This document shows, piece by piece, positions 6,125-10,234 of a stretch of DNA of 10,234 bases. The stretch covers positions 1-10,234 of the forward strand of contig CACXHH010000287.1 in NCBI GenBank assembly GCA_902767455.1. Reading direction: 5' to 3'. The notes under the pieces were generated by a model. The model did no database searches and had not been told where the DNA came from. It saw only the letters and a list, made by a program, of their open reading frames with translations. The first letter of the stretch is position 1. Each line of letters opens with the position of its first letter. The translations under genes were made by a program, and so were the position numbers. The DNA comes from an uncultured Eubacteriales bacterium (GTDB taxonomy: Bacteria; Bacillota; Clostridia; Christensenellales; Borkfalkiaceae).

Positions 6125-6200
6125 TGGCTCCCCGTGTAGTATTTGAATCTATGTTCCCTTCCCGGGGACAGTGCGGATCGCTCACCAAAACGGAGAGCCA
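6125..6200 (-). other. Degenerate tRNA-Asn-like sequence / tRNA-like structure
   Basis: Bases 6125-6153 match 10130-10158, the 3' end of the tRNA-Asn gene, at 26 of 29 positions, and the match begins exactly at the encoded CCA. Read on the minus strand, TCTCCGT (from 6196) can pair with ACGGGGA as a 7-bp acceptor stem, followed by G and CCA. The interior aligns loosely with tRNA-Asn (TCCG.ACTGT..CCGG.AGG, then TTCAAAT for the T-loop). It is 69 nt without CCA against 72 for the true tRNA, and the T-stem and D-stem are broken. Unlike a real tRNA, the pairing continues through CCA (TGGC with GCCA), giving an 11-bp base stem with one mismatch. It may be a decayed tRNA or attachment relic, or a functional mimic. 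Confidence 0.55.
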
Positions 6201-6204
6201 AAGT

Positions 6205-6252
6205 ATGCCCCGCATAAAAAAAACGAGACGACGTAGTCGTCCGACAAAATAA
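6205..6252 (+). CDS. Possible 15-aa arginine-rich peptide
   Basis: A 15-codon frame encodes MPRIKKTRRRSRPTK. GGAGAG (6192-6197) is correctly spaced 7 bases before the ATG, and the terminator begins right after the TAA. The ribosome site lies inside the right arm of the 6125-6200 stem and so would be masked when that stem forms. With no homologue known to me it may be chance, but the SD-to-ATG geometry and extreme composition (Arg/Lys-rich like the 53-aa protein) earn it a mention. Confidence 0.25.
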   Translation: MPRIKKTRRRSRPTK

Positions 6253-6253
6253 G

Positions 6254-6280
6254 AAAACACTCCCGTTTCGGGAGTGTTTT
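6254..6280. terminator. Strong bidirectional terminator ending the P1 operon
   Basis: AAAACACTCCCG and CGGGAGTGTTTT form a perfect 12-bp stem with a TTT loop, with A-run and T-run at the two sides. It separates the structural transcript from P2. Confidence 0.9.
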
Positions 6281-6363
6281 ATCAATTATCGCCGTATAGA
6301 GTACATTTTGCGCTTTGTCAAGATAATTTTTACAAGCCGGATGATTTTTTTTTGAAAAAACGG

Positions 6364-6392
6364 TTGACAGGTTCTAAAATTAGAAGTATAAT
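6364..6392 (+). promoter_or_regulatory. Promoter P2 for the replication/assembly operon, with operator O4 in its spacer
   Basis: TTGACA (6364-6369) and TATAAT (6387-6392) are perfect hexamers 17 bp apart. The spacer holds GTTCTAAAATTAGAAG (6371-6386), a match to the GTTCT-N6-AGAAC pattern except for the final base, placed directly against the -10 as at P1. Transcription should start near 6399. Confidence 0.85.
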
Positions 6393-6401
6393 TTGCTTGT
6401 A

Positions 6402-6417
6402 GTTCTACTTTTAGACC
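6402..6417. promoter_or_regulatory. Operator O5 (downstream of P2)
   Basis: GTTCTACTTTTAGACC differs from the GTTCT-N6-AGAAC pattern at one half-site base. Its centre is 31 bp from O4, nearly repeating the 29-bp spacing of O2 and O3 at P1. Confidence 0.7.
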
Positions 6418-6435
6418 TATAATAAATAATAAAGT

Positions 6436-6460
6436 CCCGGTTAGAGTTCCGGGCAAGGAG
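6436..6460 (+). promoter_or_regulatory. Leader hairpin beside the SSB ribosome site
   Basis: CCCGG (6436-6440) and CCGGG (6449-6453) form a 5-bp GC stem with an 8-base loop in the P2 leader, ending two bases before AAGGAG (6455-6460). Such a placement could tune initiation, for example by autogenous binding of the SSB as known for filamentous gene V proteins. The hairpin is visible; the role is inference. Confidence 0.4.
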
Positions 6461-6466
6461 AGATTT

Positions 6467-6742
6467 ATGACAAAGAACAATCAAACAGTAAGTAGCCCTA
6501 AGAAAGAATTGACGCTTAACGTCACTGTAAAGCGTGAACAGTTCACGAAGAAGGATACGGGAGAAGTAATCAGGTACAACTCTATCGTACTCGACATAGA
6601 CGGCGAGAAGTTCACTTTGCAGCCGAAGCAGGAAGACAAGAGATATCTGAATCGGCTTTTGAAGGAAATGGGACTGTACGACGAAGAAGTTGCGACGGCT
6701 AACGGTGTTACCGAAAAAGACGGTGTAGATCTACCTTTTTAA
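6467..6742 (+). CDS. Single-stranded-DNA-binding protein-like (91 aa)
   Basis: This is the first gene of the P2 operon. The short protein is a beta-rich core (LTLNVTVKREQFTKKDTGEV, then IVLDIDGEKFTLQPK) with Lys/Arg and aromatic residues in the strands. Its C-terminus is an acidic tail ending DGVDLPF, closely matching the DLPF/DIPF tip by which SSB proteins bind partners. At 91 aa it is in the size range of filamentous-phage gene V proteins, which coat viral single strands and repress translation. The ATG has AAGGAG at 6455-6460. The assignment rests on the tail, size and context beside Zot and Rep, because the core is divergent. A different OB-fold or DNA-binding protein is the main alternative. 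Confidence 0.65.
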   Translation: MTKNNQTVSSPKKELTLNVTVKREQFTKKDTGEVIRYNSIVLDIDGEKFTLQPKQEDKRYLNRLLKEMGLYDEEVATANGVTEKDGVDLPF

Positions 6743-6743
6743 G

Positions 6744-6825
6744 ACCAACCTTTTGCACGGGCGCGCGGTCCATTTTCAGCGCGCCCGTGCTGCTTACGTT
6801 GGCTTATGTGTAAAAAAAGGTTGGT
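6744..6825 (+). promoter_or_regulatory. Two-tier long hairpin overlapping the next ribosome site
   Basis: An outer 11-bp perfect pairing joins ACCAACCTTTT (6744-6754) to AAAAGGTTGGT (6815-6825). Directly inside is a perfect 12-bp GC-rich stem, GCACGGGCGCGC (6755-6766) with GCGCGCCCGTGC (6779-6790), around a 12-base loop. The right outer arm covers the purine-rich ribosome-binding region of the downstream gene. No T-run follows the GC stem, so it is not a standard terminator. It may control translation, or be the packaging or single-strand origin hairpin of the viral DNA. Confidence 0.7.
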
Positions 6826-6832
6826 GATAAAA

Positions 6833-7063
6833 TTGAATAATTTAGGAATATTACATAGGAATTTGAACGGCAGATTTGCCGTCTATGATGATAAAGGCGA
6901 AGAGTTAAGGGAACTTCATTGTGGCGACGTAGTAACTCTTATTTTTCGCAGATCCCGCGGCGGATGGTTGCATATAGAGACGAGTATCGAATACGGCAAG
7001 GATTATTATGCGACGGAAGTTCCGCAGCTTTCATTAGACGGTGTAATGTGCCGTTTTTATTAA
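6833..7063 (+). CDS. DUF5348-like protein (76 aa, TTG start proposed)
   Basis: The protein has the compact beta pattern NLNGRFAVYD (about residues 8-17), ELHCGDVVTLIF (25-36), a Gly-Trp turn (RGGWLHIETSIEYGKDYYAT) and a closing LSLDGVMCRFY. This corresponds to DUF5348, a small domain I know from Firmicute mobile elements with a GRY.., LHCGE.., W..TRIE and GL..R pattern. Function is unknown. I propose the TTG at 6833 because GGTGAT (6823-6828) lies four bases before it, the same spacing as at 1771. The in-frame ATG at 6806 has no ribosome site and lies inside the long hairpin; a GTG at 6824 is another option. The stop is three bases before the Zot ATG, so it is probably coupled to Zot synthesis. 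Confidence 0.6.
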   Translation: MNNLGILHRNLNGRFAVYDDKGEELRELHCGDVVTLIFRRSRGGWLHIETSIEYGKDYYATEVPQLSLDGVMCRFY

Positions 7064-7066
7064 ACG

Positions 7067-7861
7067 ATGATAACTATAATCTACGGACCACCGCGTGTCG
7101 GGAAGACGTGTCTGATGACGTATTTTCTTAATGAGCGGGCATTCGACTACGAGCGCAATCGCGCTATGAAATATGAGATAGAGCAACGTAACGTCGGGGG
7201 CTTTCAGTTGACTGTTCCCGACTATAGCGTTGCGTGCAATTACGAAGCGATCTTCAGACGATTTAGATATTCGCCCCGCCCTTGTACGGTCATCAATCCG
7301 TTTAAGCTCGGTTTTTGGAATGCGGACGTTAAGACGCATTTTTTGCCGCCGTATACTTCGGTCGGTATAACTGAAGCTCAGAAGTATTTTAATAGCCGTC
7401 GTTTCCGGGAATACCCGGAATGGCAAAGCCGTTTTTACGAAGGGCACGGTCATAACTTTTACGATTTCTTTCTGGATACTCAGCGCCCATCGCTTATCGA
7501 TATCAATATCCGAGAACTTGCCGACTTTATCGAAGTGGTGTCCATGGACGTGAAAAAAGACGGACCGGTCTGGAAGATACGGCGTATAGAGAATTCGGCG
7601 CTTTACGACGTTTACGTTTCATCCGGCAAGCGTGACCGCCATACTTATTCTGAAGAGACGATCAGAGCGGGTTACGACGTGTTTCGGCTATACGACAGTC
7701 GTAATCTGAAGCCTTTGTTTTACGCCGGGCATTTTAACGCAGATTTTGACGTTGCTCCCGCTGCCGTCACCGGCGAAGATCGCGATTCGTTCCGCGCGTA
7801 CGCAAAACAACATCTTACAGAACTGCCTGAACGGTTTTATAAGCATAATAGGGGTGACTAA
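7067..7861 (+). CDS. zot: Zot/pI-family inovirus morphogenesis ATPase
   Basis: The 264-aa protein opens with a P-loop, MITIIYGPPRVGKT (Walker A, residues 7-14). A Walker B-like strand at about 97-105 reads TSVGITEAQ, where the usual Asp before Glu is replaced by Thr. At 136-145, FLDTQRPSLI matches the sensor strand of Zot proteins (TQ.P..ID). This family, pI in Ff phages, powers filamentous virion assembly and extrusion at the inner membrane and is the hallmark gene of inoviruses. Most relatives carry a membrane span after the ATPase domain; I see none convincing here, so it may act with a separate membrane partner. There is no ribosome site; the ATG lies three bases after the previous stop, implying translational coupling. 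It overlaps the next gene by one base. Confidence 0.85.
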   Translation: MITIIYGPPRVGKTCLMTYFLNERAFDYERNRAMKYEIEQRNVGGFQLTVPDYSVACNYEAIFRRFRYSPRPCTVINPFKLGFWNADVKTHFLPPYTSVGITEAQKYFNSRRFREYPEWQSRFYEGHGHNFYDFFLDTQRPSLIDINIRELADFIEVVSMDVKKDGPVWKIRRIENSALYDVYVSSGKRDRHTYSEETIRAGYDVFRLYDSRNLKPLFYAGHFNADFDVAPAAVTGEDRDSFRAYAKQHLTELPERFYKHNRGD

Positions 7862-8100
7862 TGGATTATAACTTAAAAGAGCTTTATGCGGAGATTATTG
7901 ACGAATATCGAGCTTCTTTTGAAAACCTTCGCGATACCGAAGATTTTATTCCGAGCGGAGTCGTGAAGCTTATAGATAAGAAGCTCGAGTCAGCAATGCG
8001 CGCAAGCTTCCGCCAAGCGTTCTGGGAGAACTGGAAGATCAGACGCCGGGAACGAAAGGAGCGTAGGCTCGCGGCGAAGGCAGCAAAAGATAATAAGTAA
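7861..8100 (+). CDS. Charged helical hypothetical protein (79 aa)
   Basis: The start overlaps the Zot stop in a TAATG junction, with GGGGTGA a few bases upstream, so the two are translationally coupled. The first half is acidic and helical (DYNLKELYAEIIDEYRASFE), and the second half is very basic (KIRRRERKERRLAAKAAKDN). It has no Cys pair, membrane segment or signal. Coiled-coil or DNA-contacting behaviour is plausible. I do not recognise a family. Its place between Zot and Rep suggests an assembly or replication accessory protein. Confidence 0.7.
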   Translation: MDYNLKELYAEIIDEYRASFENLRDTEDFIPSGVVKLIDKKLESAMRASFRQAFWENWKIRRRERKERRLAAKAAKDNK

Positions 8101-8104
8101 GAAA

Positions 8105-8151
8105 GGACGTTAGGTCCGGCGAACGGCGCCGCGAGGCGCCGAAGCGGGACC
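8105..8151 (+). other. GC-rich hairpin before rep; candidate origin or regulatory structure
   Basis: CGGCGCC (8124-8130) and GGCGCCG (8135-8141) form a perfect 7-bp stem closed by a GCGA tetraloop of the GNRA type. GGTCC (8113-8117) pairs with GGACC (8147-8151) outside it, but its GTCC can instead pair with GGAC (8105-8108), so two mutually exclusive folds exist. It lies in the 89-base gap immediately before rep, where rolling-circle double-strand origins or rep-control structures often sit. A nick sequence was not recognised. Confidence 0.5.
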
Positions 8152-8189
8152 GCTTGAAATATTAGAAATAACTCTACAGGTAAACGCTT

Positions 8190-9284
8190 ATGGAAGGTTT
8201 TGAATGGTTAATTGAGAAGAACTTTATAATCGAATCATTTGAGCGTGTAAAATATAACGAACCGGTTGCCGAATTCTACGAGTGGCTTGGCGCTCTTGAA
8301 GATGATCAGACTATCGTTAATAAAGCCGACCGTATTCGCCTATGTATGAAGTTTTTCGATGTAGATTATTATCGTATGCAATCAATTAAGGATATTAAGC
8401 GTGTGAACGCTTGTCACGATTTGTTTTGCTACAACTGTCAGCATAATATCGCATTGAAGCGTTTCGGTAAGTATATGCCGATTCTGGAAGATCTCTCGAA
8501 GGACTTCGATTTATATCACGTAGTGTTTACCGTTCCCGACTCGGAAGCTTGTATGTTAAAATCTACTATAAAGCAGATGTATAAGAAATTCGTGTATATC
8601 AATCAATACTTCAACGGGTCGCGTAAGTCTTCGTTCGTCGATTTTTCACAGTTCGGTTGCGTTGGGATAGTACGTTCTCTCGAAGTAGAGTTTAAGGTCA
8701 GAAAAGATAAATTATGGTATCACCCGCATTTCCATTGTGTGTTCGTTCTGAAAAAAGGGATGAATTTTCGGAAAGTGAAGTATAATTGCTTTTCGCATTC
8801 ATATAAGAATGAACGTCTCCGAAGTTTCACTCGCTTCGAGATCCTTTTGCAAAACATGTGGTATATGTTGTATAACGATATTCCATTTACGCAACGTAAC
8901 TTTGATGAGATAACGCGGGGTTACAGCTGTACGGCGGATAAATGTGACAGTAACGAGTATCATGAAGTATTCAAGTATGCCGTCGGCGGTTTATTCAAGT
9001 GGAAAAATCGCGACCTTATCTGTCGGCAAGTTCTCGATACGTTGTATCACGCTCTGTATCGGCGGAAGATAATTCAGGGTTACGGTATTCTGAACCGCTT
9101 TAAGTTCGATTTATCCGAAAATGACGACGAGGCTATCCGCAGTTATTACGAGTACAAAAAAAGGCTTCTCGCGTTCGAGAAGCCCGTTAAGGAAGTTCAG
9201 ACTATGTCGCAGGTCAAACGTGATATTAACGAAGGTCAGATCGTTTATATATCTCGCTTCAAAAAGACGTTAAAGGTAAAGTGA
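8190..9284 (+). CDS. rep: Rep_1-type HUH rolling-circle replication initiator
   Basis: The 364-aa protein fits the Rep_1 plasmid/phage replication family (pUB110/pC194 group). Visible in order: a Cys cluster ACHDLFCYNC (C75, C80, C83), probably a zinc site; motif 1 DLYHVVFTVP (107-116); the metal-binding HUH motif YHPHFHCVFVLKK with H180 and H182 (177-189); and motif 3 EYHEVFKYAVG, with Tyr263 the likely nicking tyrosine. It should nick the double-strand origin, covalently join the 5' end, and prime rolling-circle synthesis of viral single strands. AGGT before the ATG is a modest ribosome site, and the folded gap upstream may limit translation. The C-terminal 90 residues are charged and less recognisable. 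It overlaps nothing and is followed one base later by int. Confidence 0.85.
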   Translation: MEGFEWLIEKNFIIESFERVKYNEPVAEFYEWLGALEDDQTIVNKADRIRLCMKFFDVDYYRMQSIKDIKRVNACHDLFCYNCQHNIALKRFGKYMPILEDLSKDFDLYHVVFTVPDSEACMLKSTIKQMYKKFVYINQYFNGSRKSSFVDFSQFGCVGIVRSLEVEFKVRKDKLWYHPHFHCVFVLKKGMNFRKVKYNCFSHSYKNERLRSFTRFEILLQNMWYMLYNDIPFTQRNFDEITRGYSCTADKCDSNEYHEVFKYAVGGLFKWKNRDLICRQVLDTLYHALYRRKIIQGYGILNRFKFDLSENDDEAIRSYYEYKKRLLAFEKPVKEVQTMSQVKRDINEGQIVYISRFKKTLKVK

Positions 9285-9285
9285 T

Positions 9286-10095
9286 ATGGACAGTAAGACT
9301 TTATATCGTACGTGGCTTAATGAGTGGTTTCGCGTATACAAGCGACCGACGGTGTCGGATAAGACGTATGAAAATATGCGAATCATCTATCGGAAGCATA
9401 TTCCCGACTCGCTTAAACTTATGCCTATCGGATCAATAGGCGCTCTGGATGTTCAGAAGGCTTTGAATCTGGTTGAACATTCTCGTACAAGACTTGACGT
9501 GTACAACGTTTATAACGGGTCTTTAAAGGTCGCTTTTATGCTCGGGTTGATTGCCCGGAATCCTTGCGACCTTGTTATTAAGCCGAAGCACGTTCGTAAA
9601 GTCGGCGAAGCTTTGAGTGCCGAAGAACTCGAAAAGTTCTTATCGGATATTGCGTCATCAAAGCTTGACAAGTTTTTTCGGTTTTGCCTTCTGACAGGGT
9701 GTCGCCGTTCTGAAGCGTTGTCGGTCGAATGGTCTGACGTAGATCTGGATAAAGCCGTGATCCATATTCGCGGAACTAAGACTCTGACGTCTGACCGAAC
9801 GGTCCCGCTTTTGCCGGAATGCGCAGAACTGCTTGAAAGTATGATTCCGGTTGACGGCAGGATTTTTCCCCACCGTGGCAGTTACGTTACACATGAGTTT
9901 AAAAAACTTTGTCCGTCGCACAAACTTCATGATCTTCGGCATACGTTCGCAACTCGCTGCCTTGAGTGTGGTATTTCGATGAAGGTAGTTCAACAGTGGT
10001 TAGGGCATAGCCGTATGGAGACTACAGCTTCCGTATATACGCACGTGCCGGATGCGTTTTCTCGGTCTGAAGCCGTAAAGTTTAAACTTTTGTAA
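9286..10095 (+). CDS. int: Tyrosine recombinase (phage integrase)
   Basis: The 269-aa integrase has a SAM-like core-binding domain (about 1-100) and a catalytic domain with every expected residue: Arg140 in LTGCRRSEAL, Lys165 in GTKT, His215 and Arg218 in LHDLRHTFAT, His241 in WLGHSRMETT and the nucleophile Tyr251 in VYTHV. It lacks the extra N-terminal arm-binding domain of lambda-like integrases, and its length suits this simpler class. It should recombine the attP carried by the circular genome with the tRNA-Asn target, and also excise the element, with or without a directionality factor. It begins one base after rep with AAAGG at 9272-9276, so it is expressed from P2 with the replication genes rather than from its own promoter. 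It ends about 55 bp from attR, the usual arrangement. Confidence 0.95.
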   Translation: MDSKTLYRTWLNEWFRVYKRPTVSDKTYENMRIIYRKHIPDSLKLMPIGSIGALDVQKALNLVEHSRTRLDVYNVYNGSLKVAFMLGLIARNPCDLVIKPKHVRKVGEALSAEELEKFLSDIASSKLDKFFRFCLLTGCRRSEALSVEWSDVDLDKAVIHIRGTKTLTSDRTVPLLPECAELLESMIPVDGRIFPHRGSYVTHEFKKLCPSHKLHDLRHTFATRCLECGISMKVVQQWLGHSRMETTASVYTHVPDAFSRSEAVKFKLL

Positions 10096-10099
10096 AAGA

Positions 10100-10126
10100 A
10101 AAATCGTAGGAATTTCCTACGATTTT
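10100..10126. terminator. Bidirectional terminator between int and tRNA-Asn
   Basis: AAAATCGTAGGAA (10100-10112) and TTCCTACGATTTT (10114-10126) are perfectly complementary, giving a long stem with flanking A and T runs. It can end the P2 transcript rightward and the tRNA transcript leftward, and it is carried on the phage side of attR. Confidence 0.9.
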
Positions 10127-10129
10127 CTA

Positions 10130-10204
10130 TGGCTCCCCGTGTAGGATTTGAACCTACGACCCTCCGGTTAACAGCCGGATGCTCTACCGCTGAGCTAACG
10201 AGGA
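10130..10204 (-). tRNA. tRNA-Asn (anticodon GTT), CCA encoded
   Basis: Read on the minus strand, TCCTCGT pairs with ACGGGGA as the acceptor stem. GCTC/GAGC makes the D-stem. TCCGG-CTGTTAA-CCGGA is the anticodon arm with GTT, and GTAGG-TTCAAAT-CCTAC is the T-arm. G73 and CCA follow. The gene is complete; its 3' half from the anticodon loop is supplied by the integrated element, which is how insertion keeps the tRNA working. Confidence 0.97.
10150..10174. repeat. attR: right copy of the 25-bp attachment repeat
   Basis: This is identical to bases 1-25. It spans the tRNA anticodon loop, variable region and most of the T-arm on the minus strand. Identity ends at the 5' edge of the anticodon loop, a typical crossover zone for tRNA-targeting tyrosine integrases. 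Recombination of the two copies would release a circle of about 10,149 bp. Confidence 0.93.
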
Positions 10205-10234
10205 ATATTGAATGCGGCAGCTCCTTATCCTCCC

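Noticed and set aside
6075..6146. 23-codon GTG frame inside the structured region
   Set aside because: The G-run before it is part of a hairpin, and the peptide (Arg/Pro/Gly) shows no recognisable character. It ends inside the tRNA-like sequence.
5970..6285. Minus-strand frames of 63-96 codons across the structured gap, and a plus-strand frame at 5893-6123
   Set aside because: They overlap the end of the 704-aa gene, the folded region and the terminator, have Arg/Ser-rich antisense-like composition, and lack ribosome sites.
7034..7453. 139-codon minus-strand frame opposite zot, and similar antisense frames at 9658-9993, 1953-2207 and 3197-3421
   Set aside because: They are shadows of clearly coding plus-strand genes with recognisable motifs.
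1..10234. CRISPR array, insertion sequence or toxin-antitoxin pair
   Set aside because: No regularly spaced repeats, transposase motifs or paired toxin-antitoxin genes were seen. The only recombinase is the integrase.

Overview
The window is an almost complete integrated element that reads as an inovirus-type (filamentous phage) prophage of a Gram-positive host. It is about 10.15 kb long and sits in a tRNA-Asn(GTT) gene. Three things support this: a Zot/pI-family morphogenesis ATPase (7067-7861), a Rep_1-type HUH rolling-circle initiator (8190-9284), and a tyrosine integrase (9286-10095) next to the tRNA. A perfect 25-bp repeat of the tRNA's 3' half lies at 1-25 and 10150-10174 and marks the two ends. 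The host is probably a Firmicute, perhaps a gut Clostridium relative, judged from the strong Shine-Dalgarno sites, the GGTGAT-type gene junctions, moderate GC and the signal/anchor sequences. The taxonomic guess is inference only.

Layout. (1) 1-1094: attL, then a small cassette of a C5-methyltransferase-like gene and a 47-aa membrane peptide. The cassette is flanked by two related structured repeats (77-137 and 960-1053) and closed by a bidirectional terminator. (2) 1120-1401, minus strand: an XRE/Cro-CI repressor. (3) 1403-1486: operator/promoter region P1. (4) 1505-5986: the P1 operon, rightward. It holds a zinc-ribbon protein, a basic 92-aa protein, a PKD+LRR lipoprotein-like protein, an Arg-rich 53-aa protein with a GTG start, a membrane-anchored 159-aa protein, an internal terminator, and a 704-aa pIII-like surface protein with signal peptide and C-terminal anchor. 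(5) 5987-6280: a densely folded noncoding stretch with a degenerate tRNA-Asn-like sequence, ending in a terminator. (6) 6364-6417: P2, with the same operator layout as P1. (7) 6467-10095: the P2 operon: SSB-like protein, large hairpin, DUF5348-like protein, Zot, a basic 79-aa protein, a GC hairpin, Rep and Int. (8) A terminator shared with the convergent tRNA-Asn gene.

How it works together (inference). The repressor probably silences both late (P1, virion) and replication/assembly (P2) transcription through five 16-bp sites of the form GTTCT-N6-AGAAC. At each promoter one site fills the -35/-10 spacer and a second sits just after the start point. On induction, Int excises the circle, Rep nicks it for rolling-circle replication, SSB coats the single strand, and Zot drives extrusion of virions tipped by the surface proteins. 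No textbook major coat gene was recognised. The most notable items are the twin-operator regulon, the tRNA-like structured region, the SD-occluding hairpin before the DUF5348 gene, and the overlooked Arg-rich 53-aa gene.
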